Shown piece after piece: positions 27,104 through 35,767 of a stretch of 64,000 nucleotides of DNA. Position numbers and translations under genes: made by a program. Under the pieces are notes generated by a model. That model did not search any database. It saw nothing but the letters and a program-made list of their open reading frames with translations, and was not told the origin of the DNA. Source of the stretch: Clostridium sp. 26_21 (GTDB lineage Bacteria > Bacillota > Clostridia > TANB77 > CAG-508). The stretch is from assembly GCA_001915995.1 (NCBI GenBank), contig MNRO01000017.1, positions 1 to 64,000 on the forward strand. The letters run 5' to 3'. Positions within the stretch are counted from its first letter, which is position 1. Each line of letters opens with the position of its first letter.

Positions 27104-28303
27104 TTACCAAGAACCTCCTCCGCCTCCGCCAGAGCCTCCTCCTGATGAGCCTCCTCCTGAATCTGATGATGAGCTTTCTCTAAAGTCATCAATACTTGAT
27201 GGACTAAAAGACATTACATATTCTACTGAAGTCATTGTTGTAGTCATAAATGTACTAAAGTTTTCATTTGCTTCATACCAATCTGGTTCTTTAAAAGCTA
27301 TTGTTTCAAATTGTTCCATCCATATTTTTGAAACATCTAAAGCATATGTATATGGTAACATATTATAAAAATATTCCGGATTTCGTTCTACTAATTCTTC
27401 CAATTGATTTTTTTCAGCAGTTTCTAGAAATCTTTTAAATCCTCTTATTTTTCCTAACATTTCATTTCCATATTTAGTTCGTTTTGGCATGATATTTGTA
27501 AACAATAATAAAACTATTATGCATATTATTCCTATAATATATGATTTTAAATACATTGGATTATTATATAACGCTGGTAATACTATTTTAAACATTGGAA
27601 TTCCAACAAATAAAAGCCCAGATATAAATCTGAATATTTTTAAAAATCTTGGTACTTTCTCCATTTCACTTGTTAACCACAAATACATACCGATTCCTTG
27701 AAAAAATAATGTAAAAAACAATTCAAATAAATTTTGCCCTCCAGAATACTCAATAATAGGTTTTATTATAATTGTTGTAATTATAATAAATACTAAAATA
27801 ATCATAATTTTAAACAATTTTCTAAATTTACTTGCTTTTAAATCAAATATTTTATTTTCATTTTCTTTAGTATCTATATTATTTTTTATTTCATCTAATG
27901 TTCTATAAAATCTATTATACAATAGTTTTTCTGTAGCCAAAAATCTTCCATTTTCAAATAATCCATCAAAAAACATTCTCTCATTTTCATTATCGCCATC
28001 ATATTCTTTAAGCTTTACAAATCTGAATCCTTTATTATTAAAAGAGTCTTGCTTTTTCGTCTGTTCGATTTTTAAATATCCTTTATTAGCCAAATAAATA
28101 AGTAATGATATAATAGTTGAATCATCTACATAACCTTTATACATATATCCAATTTCAGCTGAGTTAAATCCTTTAGGCGGATAAAATTCTATTGTTTCTA
28201 CAACTTTATCATCTTTTCCATATTTTAGCCATAAATAAAATGCAATCAAAACAAACATTATTGAAAGTGTTATTATCATAATTGAATAAATATCTATTTT
28301 CAT
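27104..28303 (-). CDS. N-terminally truncated DUF2207 paralogue
   Basis: About 399 residues from ATG 28303. It aligns with the second half of the 24630 protein (both have KIDIYSI, LKYGKDDKV, EFYPP-GFNSAEIGY, AEKNQLE, YALDVSK and the GGGGGGSW end) but lacks the signal peptide and extracellular domain. It begins with methionine exactly where its paralogue reads WKIDIYS before the membrane segment. The start has a poor, GGGG-only ribosome site; other ATGs lie at 28315 and 28321. Similarity extends a few tens of bases past both stop codons, which suggests a recent tandem duplication across lemA. Could be functional as a membrane-cytoplasm module or decaying. Confidence 0.85.
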   Translation of the reverse strand: MKIDIYSIMIITLSIMFVLIAFYLWLKYGKDDKVVETIEFYPPKGFNSAEIGYMYKGYVDDSTIISLLIYLANKGYLKIEQTKKQDSFNNKGFRFVKLKEYDGDNENERMFFDGLFENGRFLATEKLLYNRFYRTLDEIKNNIDTKENENKIFDLKASKFRKLFKIMIILVFIIITTIIIKPIIEYSGGQNLFELFFTLFFQGIGMYLWLTSEMEKVPRFLKIFRFISGLLFVGIPMFKIVLPALYNNPMYLKSYIIGIICIIVLLLFTNIMPKRTKYGNEMLGKIRGFKRFLETAEKNQLEELVERNPEYFYNMLPYTYALDVSKIWMEQFETIAFKEPDWYEANENFSTFMTTTMTSVEYVMSFSPSSIDDFRESSSSDSGGGSSGGGSGGGGGGSW

Positions 28304-28370
28304 TTTTATACTCATCCCCATTTCTTAATGTTTTTATTTTATCATACCATAATTTTTTTTACTAGATATT

Positions 28371-28500
28371 TAGAACAAATAAGAAAAATTTTTAATTTTT
28401 CTTTGATTTGTTCTCGCCCAATTTAAATTTCTGAGCGAAACAATGAAATCTCAAAGGGATAGTGATTGTGGCATTTTATATACTAGGAACCTAGTATATA
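28371..28500. repeat. Structured intergenic element, copy A
   Basis: 130 bp, one of three related copies (others at 38891 and 44450), same orientation. It starts TAGAACAAAT and ends CTAGTATATA. The first hairpin AGAACAAAT/ATTTGTTCT and the last TTTATATACTAGG/CCTAGTATATAAA are intact; the middle stem is degraded (TTTAAATTT instead of TTTGAGTTT). It lies between the oleate hydratase terminator and the truncated DUF2207 gene. No ORF inside. Confidence 0.85.
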
Positions 28501-28502
28501 AA

Positions 28503-28527
28503 AAAACACTTCATTTTGAAGTGTTTT
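28503..28527 (-). terminator. Terminator of the oleate hydratase gene
   Basis: An 11-bp stem AAAACACTTCA/TGAAGTGTTTT with a three-base loop, ten bases after the stop at 28537, followed by a T-run on the minus strand. Confidence 0.88.
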
Positions 28528-28536
28528 CTCTATATA

Positions 28537-30327
28537 TTAAATATCATCATCTTTAATTACATGATATTCTTTAAGAATTTTTTCAATATCTGTGCCTTTA
28601 ATTTGCTTTAAAACTTCTTTTAATGCAATTTTTTCTTTTAATCCTAAATTCATTTCTGTAATAGGTTTTCCATCTCTTAATTTAACTGTTGCATTTAATA
28701 AATCTCTTATATCATAAGTGCTTCCCCATACTTCTGGTACACCACGATCAACATTTAATAATGTGTAAACAGCTACCATTGCTGTACGAATTGAATATTC
28801 TGTTGTAAATATTGTATCTCTTTCTGTTTCTGCAAATTGACCTAAAAATGCAAAATTTACTGCTTGATTTGGAACTACTTTTGGTCTATCTGTTCCATTT
28901 CTTGGCATAAAGAATGCATCAATATATGGCATCATTACAGGTATTGTATTAGCACTATTTTCAGCTAATTCTTCTATTTGATTTTCTGGTACTCCTAAAT
29001 GATATAACCATTCCATACAAATCTCTTTACCTGTACAATCTCTCATTGGTTTCTTTACATAGTTTCCTGGAACATTACTAAATAAACCATAGATCCATCC
29101 AACAAGTTGTCCCTTTGGTTGACTTCTAAATTGTGGTTGACGATTAAATGTCCAACTTAATAACCAATTTGAATCTTTTACTGTTACAATTCCTCCTGTA
29201 ACAACTTTTCCACTAAATGGATCTCTCTTACATATTTTTTGAACATATGGTGGAATCCTATCATCTAGTGTTGTTACTGTTGCACTCATCCAATTTGTTA
29301 ATTCTGGATCATAACAGAATTTGTCTGGATTTCCAAATGAAGAATCTTGTTCGGCAATTTTACGCCATAAATCCCATCCTCCACCTGGTTTTATTTCTGT
29401 ATTCATTACGGCTGGTGTATTTTGACTTCCCATACTTGAGTTTTCAACACATCCACCATTTGTTATAAATACTAAATCATTTTCTGTTAAATCAATACTT
29501 GATTCTTCTCCATCTTTTGTTATTATAATACTTTTTGCTACTTTTTTATAATCTGATATTTCAAATTTTACGTTTTCAACTTTTGTACCATAATGGAATT
29601 GAACATCATATTTTTTTAGATATTCTATCATTGGTAAAATCATTGATTCATATTGATTATATTTTGTAAATCTTAATGCTGTAAAATCTGGAAGTCCTCC
29701 AATATGATGTATAAATCTTTTTATATATAATTTCATTTCTAATGCACTGTGCCAATTTTCGAATGCAAACATTGTTCTCCAATATAACCAGAAATTTGAG
29801 TTTAATACTTCGTCTGAAAAATAGTCTGTTATTTTTTTGTCATATAAATCTTCATCTGGTGTAAAGAATAATTTCATTATTTCCATTGCACCTTTATCAG
29901 ATATATCAAATTTTCTATCTGTATGTGCATCTTCTCCTCTATTCATTGTTGCTCTCATTAATGAATAGTTTGGATCTTCTTTATTTAACCAATAATATTC
30001 ATCAAGAACACTTACTCCTTCTGTTTCTATTGATGGAATTGAATGAAATAAATCCCACATACATTCAAAATGGTTATCCATTTCCCTTCCACCACGCATT
30101 ACATATCCTAATCCATCATATAAGTATCCATCACAAGCTCCTCCTGGTATTTGGTCTTTCTCTAAAATATGGATATTTTTTCCTTTCATTTGTCCATCTC
30201 TGACTAGGAAACAAGCTGCAGATAATGCTGCTAATCCTGATCCTACAATATATGCTGATTTTTTGTCTACATCTACTGGCTTTTTTGGTCTAGCAAATGC
30301 TTCATAATTTCCACTACTATAATACAT
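28537..30327 (-). CDS. ohyA: Oleate hydratase (myosin-cross-reactive antigen family, FAD-dependent)
   Basis: 596 residues, typical length. It adds water to the cis-9 double bond of oleate or linoleate, giving 10-hydroxy fatty acids; in gut bacteria and pathogens this detoxifies free unsaturated fatty acids. The FAD-binding Rossmann motif is GSGLAALSAACFLVRDG, and RGGREMDNHFECMWDLF carries the conserved glutamate of the active site. Further family blocks: NSNFWLYWRTMFAFENWHS, ITNGGCVENSSMGS, and SWTFNRQPQF. AGGAGG precedes ATG 30327. Monocistronic, with its own promoter carrying a palindrome beside a TetR gene. Confidence 0.97.
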   Translation of the reverse strand: MYYSSGNYEAFARPKKPVDVDKKSAYIVGSGLAALSAACFLVRDGQMKGKNIHILEKDQIPGGACDGYLYDGLGYVMRGGREMDNHFECMWDLFHSIPSIETEGVSVLDEYYWLNKEDPNYSLMRATMNRGEDAHTDRKFDISDKGAMEIMKLFFTPDEDLYDKKITDYFSDEVLNSNFWLYWRTMFAFENWHSALEMKLYIKRFIHHIGGLPDFTALRFTKYNQYESMILPMIEYLKKYDVQFHYGTKVENVKFEISDYKKVAKSIIITKDGEESSIDLTENDLVFITNGGCVENSSMGSQNTPAVMNTEIKPGGGWDLWRKIAEQDSSFGNPDKFCYDPELTNWMSATVTTLDDRIPPYVQKICKRDPFSGKVVTGGIVTVKDSNWLLSWTFNRQPQFRSQPKGQLVGWIYGLFSNVPGNYVKKPMRDCTGKEICMEWLYHLGVPENQIEELAENSANTIPVMMPYIDAFFMPRNGTDRPKVVPNQAVNFAFLGQFAETERDTIFTTEYSIRTAMVAVYTLLNVDRGVPEVWGSTYDIRDLLNATVKLRDGKPITEMNLGLKEKIALKEVLKQIKGTDIEKILKEYHVIKDDDI

Positions 30328-30361
30328 AGTTTATCAACCTCCTTATTTTTACTATGTGCTT

Positions 30362-30376
30362 TTATCTTATAGATAA
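30362..30376. promoter_or_regulatory. Palindromic operator candidate over the ohyA -10
   Basis: TTATCT-TAT-AGATAA, a perfect 6-bp inverted repeat with a three-base centre, covers the -10 of the ohyA promoter. Its position and the neighbouring TetR gene suggest repression; binding is not shown. Confidence 0.5.
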
Positions 30377-30392
30377 TACATAAAGTTTTCAA
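30364..30392 (-). promoter_or_regulatory. Promoter of ohyA
   Basis: Minus strand TTGAAA (30387-30392), 17 bases, TAAGAT (30364-30369), about 35 bases before the start codon. Confidence 0.7.
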
Positions 30393-30398
30393 TAAACA

Positions 30399-30440
30399 AA
30401 AAAATGGATATGTATAATTTTTTTACATAATCCATTTTTT
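30399..30440 (-). terminator. Terminator of the TetR operon
   Basis: A 16-bp stem with one bulge (AAAAAATGGA...TCCATTTTTT) right after the TetR stop at 30461, T-rich on the minus strand. It separates this operon from ohyA. Confidence 0.85.
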
Positions 30441-30460
30441 GTATAATTTAGTTTACATTT

Positions 30461-31015
30461 TTAATTAGACATTTTTCTTACCGCTTCTTCAAAATTTCCA
30501 GATATTAAAATATCTAATTTTTTTATTATATTTTCATGGCTTTCTTTCATTTCTGTGACTATCCAATTTTCTATTATTCCTGCAAATCCATATTTGTAAA
30601 AATTCGCTATAAATATTTTATTTTCTTTAGTAATATTATAATCTTTTGATACATCATTTATTATATCTATAAATATAGTATTATATTGTTTAAATAAGAA
30701 ATCTAATAATGTTTTTCTGCTTAAAGAATTATATGTCTTTATAATAAATTTTTTATTCTCTAGCATATAATCTAATACATATTTAAAATTTTCTTGCCAA
30801 TTTTTTATTGTTGTTTCTTTTTCTATTTTTTTTACAACTTCATTTGCAAATATCCATTCTAGTAAATCATAGATATCTTTAAAATGATAATAAAATGTTT
30901 GTCTATTAATTCCACAGTCATTTGTTATATCACTTATTGTTATTTTATCTAAATCTTTTATCAACAACATCCTCTTTAATGATTGTGCCATTGCTATTTT
31001 TGTTATATTTGACAT
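30461..31015 (-). CDS. TetR/AcrR family transcriptional regulator
   Basis: 184 residues. The N-terminal helix-turn-helix is ITISDITNDCGINRQTFYYHF, preceded by a helix typical of TetR. The C-terminal part, with YGFAGIIENWIVTEMKES, resembles the TetR_C (DhaS/YfiR-like) domain. It is last of the operon hydrolase-DUF2207-TetR and its product may control that operon and the adjacent ohyA; the palindromes over both -10 elements fit. The ligand is unknown; a fatty acid is a reasonable guess from context. Confidence 0.9.
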   Translation of the reverse strand: MSNITKIAMAQSLKRMLLIKDLDKITISDITNDCGINRQTFYYHFKDIYDLLEWIFANEVVKKIEKETTIKNWQENFKYVLDYMLENKKFIIKTYNSLSRKTLLDFLFKQYNTIFIDIINDVSKDYNITKENKIFIANFYKYGFAGIIENWIVTEMKESHENIIKKLDILISGNFEEAVRKMSN

Positions 31016-31048
31016 TTTATCATCTCACTTTCATTAGTACATCCCGTT

Positions 31049-32797
31049 TTATCTAAATCCGCCTCCTGAAGATCCTCCTGCTGAGCCTCCTCCAAAAGGA
31101 TTACTTGATCCTCCTGCTCCATCAGGATTAGGTCCAAAGCCATCATTATCATGTGCTCTCTCCATTCTTTCAGCTTCTCTTATTCCTTCAAAACAACAAT
31201 CAACAAGGTTATCAATATAACTCGTAGTATTACTCATATCTAATATTGTATCTGATTTAAAATTTGGATATAATTTGCTAAATTGTTCTTGTACTTTATC
31301 TGCAACTCCAAGTAATTGAGCAAATATTAAATATTCTTCCCATATTTGAACTTCTATATATTCTTTTTCAGATATAAGACTATAATCTAAAAGAAATCTC
31401 CTTAATCCTTTCAATTTTAATGCTTCTTCTTTTAATTTTGGACTTACATTTCTAACTGCTATTCCATCTGAATATCCTTTAGTAATTAATCCTTGTCCTA
31501 ATAATTTTCTTTCAGTATAATTTAATATATTATCAAACCAATTTTTCATATTTTCATAATTATATTTACACCAATTTTTTAATTCATTAGGTTCTAGAAT
31601 TTCATTTTTTCCTGCTGCACTTTTTAAAATAGCTATTAATGAATTTTCAACTTCATTTTCCCCATACTCTATTTTACTGAGGTCTATTGAATAATTGTTA
31701 TCCTTAAATTCTATTTTCTTATTCTGGTTTTTGTTTATTGCAATTTTTCCTTCTTTAAACCACTTTAAAAATATTGCTCCAACAATTCCTTTTTTTAAAA
31801 CACTATCAGCAGAAACATAATATTGATAACACACCCAATATGTAACTTCTAGGTCTTTATCACATGGTATTTCTCTATAATATTCAACCTTGTCATCTGC
31901 CGGTAATCTTCTATCTTCTTGTAATATATTTAGTGGTTCTTCTGCACTTACTGATTTTTCTACAATTGTCTTTTTATTAGCACCTTTTATAATACTTATT
32001 AAAATTACTATTATAAATATGGTAAAAGGATTTAATAAAATAGATATAATAGTCAAAATAACATTTACAAAAATCCTCATATCACTTTTAGCAGATTTTT
32101 TTACATCTTCAAAACTCAAATTCGATTTATTATTAGTCGAAAATATATTATTTTCAAATTTTATCAATCCAACCATATATTGTGATTTTGATAATTCTCC
32201 TTTAGAATCTAAAACAATGTCACCATTTTCAAAATTAATTGTTCCTTTATATCCATAAGACCATATTTTTGAATTTTCTACTGATAAATTATTATTACAA
32301 TGTATTTTTATCACTACTTTATTAACATCTTGATTCAATTTCAAAAAATTAAAATATATTCCTTGGCAATCAGTATATTGTATAACTAATTTATTTATTT
32401 TATATTTTAAAGTATATATTTTGTTTCCATATTGAGATATTCCCCAGCAAAGTTCAACCCCATTACTTGTTTCTTTCATCCCACACTTATATGATTTATA
32501 ATCAAAACTTCCATTTGTATTCCAATCAGATATTAATTGATATTTTCTTTCACTTTCATCAGTGACTGAAAAATCTAAAATTTTTGAATCTTGCAACTTA
32601 AAAAATGGTCTATATCCTTCCGTACCTTGTGTTAAATTTGCTTGCCATGTTTCTATTACAGTAGCATCTCCATTTTCATCTAAATCAATATCCATCTCTA
32701 TCTTTTCTATAGAATTAGCTTGTACTTTATTAGTTAAAACATAAAACATTAATATAAAAGCACACAGTATAATTCTTTTTATCATTTTATTTTTCAT
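31049..32797 (-). CDS. DUF2207-type membrane protein (third copy, divergent)
   Basis: 582 residues: a signal peptide (MIKRIILCAFILMFYVL to VQA), an extracellular beta domain (DIDLDENGDATVIETWQAN, GVELCWGI), one strong membrane region near 240-265, a large cytoplasmic region with EEPLNILQEDRRLPADDKVEY, and a Gly/Ser-rich tail ending GGSSGGGFR. This is the DUF2207 architecture but sequence identity to the two copies at 24-28 kb is low. GGGAG lies before ATG 32797, just 2 bases past the hydrolase stop, so they are translationally close. Function unknown. Confidence 0.85.
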   Translation of the reverse strand: MKNKMIKRIILCAFILMFYVLTNKVQANSIEKIEMDIDLDENGDATVIETWQANLTQGTEGYRPFFKLQDSKILDFSVTDESERKYQLISDWNTNGSFDYKSYKCGMKETSNGVELCWGISQYGNKIYTLKYKINKLVIQYTDCQGIYFNFLKLNQDVNKVVIKIHCNNNLSVENSKIWSYGYKGTINFENGDIVLDSKGELSKSQYMVGLIKFENNIFSTNNKSNLSFEDVKKSAKSDMRIFVNVILTIISILLNPFTIFIIVILISIIKGANKKTIVEKSVSAEEPLNILQEDRRLPADDKVEYYREIPCDKDLEVTYWVCYQYYVSADSVLKKGIVGAIFLKWFKEGKIAINKNQNKKIEFKDNNYSIDLSKIEYGENEVENSLIAILKSAAGKNEILEPNELKNWCKYNYENMKNWFDNILNYTERKLLGQGLITKGYSDGIAVRNVSPKLKEEALKLKGLRRFLLDYSLISEKEYIEVQIWEEYLIFAQLLGVADKVQEQFSKLYPNFKSDTILDMSNTTSYIDNLVDCCFEGIREAERMERAHDNDGFGPNPDGAGGSSNPFGGGSAGGSSGGGFR

Positions 32798-32799
32798 TT

Positions 32800-33705
32800 T
32801 TATCTCCCTTTTATAAATTCTAATACATCTCTATAAATTTGCTCATATTCTTTTTCATTTAATATTTCATATCTTAAATCAGGATATAATTTACTTTTTA
32901 TATTTTTATATCCTAATTTATTTAAGAATTGTTCTAAATTTTTAAATTTTTGCTCAGTTTGAATTACTGGATCATTTTCACCAGCAATTAAAAATATATC
33001 TAATTTTTTATTTTTCACTTCATATTTTTGTGGTTCAAATGCTCTTTTTAATAATTTATATAAATTTATAAATCCATTTGTTGTAAAAACAAATCCACAT
33101 AATTCATCATCATTATAAACACTTATATTTTCAGGATTTTTAGATAGCCATTCATTTTCTGCATTATATCCTTTATTATAACTAGCAAATGTTAAATGGT
33201 TTAAAATTTTATTTGTCTTTTTTCCCATTCCTATACTTTTAAATACATATGCCATAAATATTGCGAATGGTGTAAATGGATTTTTGGTAGGAGTACCACA
33301 TAAAATAATTTTTTCTATTTCATTATCATATTTTTGCATATATCCTCTTGCAACTAATGTTCCCATACTGTGGCTAAATAAATATAATTTTTGATTTGAA
33401 AATTTTTCTTTTATATATTTTGTTACATCATGTAAATCATCTATTATGAAATTTGTATCCTCTGTATAAAAATATCCCAAATTTTTTTTGTCTTTCACAC
33501 TATTTCCATGTCCTCTATGATCATTTATTACACAAACATATCCATTATTTGAAAGATATTCCATAAAATTAAAATATCTTTCTTTGTGTTCTGCCATCCC
33601 ATGTGAAAATTGCACAATTCCTTTTATCTCCTCTTTTGGAATTGTATATGCTAATTCAATCTTTAGTCCATCACTACTAGAATTTATAAAGTCATATTTT
33701 ATCAT
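32800..33705 (-). CDS. Alpha/beta hydrolase, monoacylglycerol lipase/lysophospholipase-like
   Basis: 301 residues. The Ser-hydrolase nucleophile motif is FSHSMGTLVARG, the oxyanion region is QFSHGMAEHKERY, and NDHRGHGNS follows, as in the Hydrolase_4/serine aminopeptidase S33 lipase group. The acid residue is likely in AGENDPVIQ; a C-terminal catalytic histidine is not obvious (the usual GxxH site reads SKLYPDLRYEILNE), which is odd but seen in Clostridia. No signal peptide, so cytoplasmic. Substrate is probably a monoglyceride or lysophospholipid by family; unproven. First gene of the TetR operon. Confidence 0.88.
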   Translation of the reverse strand: MIKYDFINSSSDGLKIELAYTIPKEEIKGIVQFSHGMAEHKERYFNFMEYLSNNGYVCVINDHRGHGNSVKDKKNLGYFYTEDTNFIIDDLHDVTKYIKEKFSNQKLYLFSHSMGTLVARGYMQKYDNEIEKIILCGTPTKNPFTPFAIFMAYVFKSIGMGKKTNKILNHLTFASYNKGYNAENEWLSKNPENISVYNDDELCGFVFTTNGFINLYKLLKRAFEPQKYEVKNKKLDIFLIAGENDPVIQTEQKFKNLEQFLNKLGYKNIKSKLYPDLRYEILNEKEYEQIYRDVLEFIKGR

Positions 33706-33731
33706 TTATTTCCTCACTTTTTATTTTTTCT

Positions 33732-33745
33732 TTAGTATATACTAA
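33732..33745. promoter_or_regulatory. Perfect 14-bp palindrome over the hydrolase-operon -10
   Basis: TTAGTATATACTAA includes the -10 hexamer. It may be the operator of the TetR protein encoded at the end of the operon, although it differs from the palindrome at ohyA. Confidence 0.4.
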
Positions 33746-33762
33746 TTGACATTTCTTATCAA
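33734..33762 (-). promoter_or_regulatory. Promoter of the hydrolase-DUF2207-TetR operon
   Basis: Minus strand TTGATA (33757-33762), 17 bases, TATACT (33734-33739), about 29 bases upstream of ATG 33705. Confidence 0.65.
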
Positions 33763-33777
33763 GCTTTATAAAAAATT

Positions 33778-34521
33778 TTATAATTTCGTAACAATAATTC
33801 CAATTACAATTCCAAATATATTTCCTAATGCTGTCATTCTGCCATGATATAATTTATTAGATTCTGGAATAAGCTCTCCAGATACTATATAAAGCATTGC
33901 ACCAGCCGCAAAGCTTAGGCATAATGATATTATCTGTTCTGATATTTTTCCTATAATACATCCTATTAGTGCACCAATTCCTGTTGCAATTCCAGATAAT
34001 ATTACATAAAACATTACTTTATATATTTTCATCCCACCTGTTTTCATTGGTAATGCCATTGAGATTCCTTCTGGAACATCATGAAAACAAATTGCTAATG
34101 CTAGGGATAATCCAAGTTTAGTGGATGCTTCAAAACCAGATCCTATTGCAAGTCCTTCTGGAATATTATGTATTGCTAATCCTATACTTACTATTATTCC
34201 AGTTTTTAATAAATTATTTGCTATATTTGTATCTATTTTTTGAGTGTTAAATTTTTTATCTACAATAATATCACAAAATATCATCGTAATTATTCCTAGA
34301 ATTATTCCTATTATTATCTGTGTTATATTACTTATTTCTAATGCTTCTGGTATTAAATCAAAACATATTACTGACATCATTAATCCTGCTGCAAATGATA
34401 AAATAAAACTTAAAAATTTATTTGATGTATTTTTTATTGTACATCCTATAATTCCTCCTACAGTTGTTCCTATAGTTCCAAAAAACAATCCTAAAATAGT
34501 TGTGTTTATAATATTTTCCAT
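33778..34521 (-). CDS. ZIP family divalent metal transporter
   Basis: 247 residues with about eight hydrophobic segments. The metal-binding ZIP signatures are complete: HNIPEGLAIG in TM4 and HDVPEGIS in TM5, plus FDLIPEA and GELIPES near TM2 and TM7. The protein imports zinc or other divalent ions (Fe, Mn) across the membrane; the substrate cannot be told from sequence. AAAGG precedes ATG 34521. It stands alone downstream of prfA behind a terminator. Confidence 0.93.
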   Translation of the reverse strand: MENIINTTILGLFFGTIGTTVGGIIGCTIKNTSNKFLSFILSFAAGLMMSVICFDLIPEALEISNITQIIIGIILGIITMIFCDIIVDKKFNTQKIDTNIANNLLKTGIIVSIGLAIHNIPEGLAIGSGFEASTKLGLSLALAICFHDVPEGISMALPMKTGGMKIYKVMFYVILSGIATGIGALIGCIIGKISEQIISLCLSFAAGAMLYIVSGELIPESNKLYHGRMTALGNIFGIVIGIIVTKL

Positions 34522-34553
34522 TAATCATCAACCTTTCATATAATAAGAACAAA

Positions 34554-34594
34554 AAAAAACTCTTTTTAAATTTATATTTTAAAAAGAGTTTTTT
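34554..34594 (-). terminator. Terminator of prfA
   Basis: A 14-bp stem AAAAAACTCTTTTT/AAAAAGAGTTTTTT, directly after the prfA stop at 34602. Confidence 0.9.
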
Positions 34595-34601
34595 ATTACT
34601 T

Positions 34602-35663
34602 TTATTCTTCTTCACCTTGTAATTTATCTGCCCTATCTGCTGCAATTAAATTATCTATCATTTCATCTAAATCACCATTTAAGAAGTTTTCCATTTGGAA
34701 AATACTCATACCAATTCTATGGTCTGTAATACGACCTTGTGGGTAATTATAAGTACGAATTTTTTCACTTCTATCTCCACTTCCAACTTGTGTTTTTCTT
34801 GCATTTGCTATTTCAGAATCTTGTTTTTCTTTTTCTATATTATACAATCTTGAACGTAACATTTTCATTGCATATTCTCTATTTTGTAATTGTGATCTTT
34901 CTGTTTGACATTCTACAACAATTCCTGATGGTTCATGTATAAGCCTTACGGCTGATGATGTTTTATTAATATGTTGTCCTCCAGCACCAGATGCTCTAAA
35001 TACTTCCATTTTAATATCTGCTGGATTTATTTCAATTTCAACATCTTCAACTACTGGTAATACTGCTACTGTTGCTGTTGATGTATGAATTCTTCCACTA
35101 CTTTCTGTATCTGGAACTCTTTGAACTCTGTGTACACCACTTTCAAATTTTAGTCTACTATATGCACCTTTTCCAACAACCATAAATGATATTTCTTTAT
35201 ATCCACCTAATTCTGTTTCATTCTCATTTAATATTTCTATTTTCCAGTGTTTTCTTTCTGCATACATTGAATACATTCTAAATAATGTTGCCGCAAATAA
35301 TGCTGCTTCTTCTCCTCCAGCACCACCACGGATTTCACAAATAATATTTTTATCATCATTTGGATCTTTCGGAATTAATAATGCTTTTAATTCATCTTCA
35401 ATATGTGGTAAATTTTCTTTTGCCTCATAGTAATCTGCTTCAGCAAGTTCTTTTAATTCTTTATCTTCCATCATTTCTTTTGCTTCATCCATACGTTGCT
35501 TTTCTTTTTTATATTCTCTATATTTTTGTACAACTTCTTCTATTGAACTATGTTCTTTTATTAATTTTTGCCATTCTGCTTGATTTGCTATAATTTCAGG
35601 ATCACTAATTAATTTAGTTAATTCTTCATATCTAGCTTCAACAGCTTCTAATTTGTCAAACAT
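34602..35663 (-). CDS. prfA: Peptide chain release factor 1
   Basis: 353 residues. It releases the finished peptide at UAA and UAG. The GGQ catalytic loop is in GAGGQHINKTSSAVRL, and the RVPDTES stretch carries the PxT-type reading motif of RF1 rather than the SPF of RF2. AAAAGGAG precedes ATG 35663. The HemK/PrmC methyltransferase that often neighbours it is absent here. Own promoter and terminator, so monocistronic. Confidence 0.97.
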   Translation of the reverse strand: MFDKLEAVEARYEELTKLISDPEIIANQAEWQKLIKEHSSIEEVVQKYREYKKEKQRMDEAKEMMEDKELKELAEADYYEAKENLPHIEDELKALLIPKDPNDDKNIICEIRGGAGGEEAALFAATLFRMYSMYAERKHWKIEILNENETELGGYKEISFMVVGKGAYSRLKFESGVHRVQRVPDTESSGRIHTSTATVAVLPVVEDVEIEINPADIKMEVFRASGAGGQHINKTSSAVRLIHEPSGIVVECQTERSQLQNREYAMKMLRSRLYNIEKEKQDSEIANARKTQVGSGDRSEKIRTYNYPQGRITDHRIGMSIFQMENFLNGDLDEMIDNLIAADRADKLQGEEE

Positions 35664-35706
35664 AAAATTATTCTCCTTTTCTACTCTCCAATTTTTAACA
35701 TTATTT

Positions 35707-35735
35707 ATTATACTATATATTTAATGGTTTTTCAA
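35707..35735 (-). promoter_or_regulatory. Promoter of prfA
   Basis: Minus strand TTGAAA (35730-35735), 17 bases, TATAAT (35707-35712). Confidence 0.72.
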
Positions 35736-35767
35736 GTGTTTTTTCTTTCATTTAATTTATTAAAATT

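Noticed and set aside
34418..34645. A minus-strand frame across the ZIP start and prfA end
   Set aside because: Crosses the prfA terminator and overlaps two clear genes in another frame.
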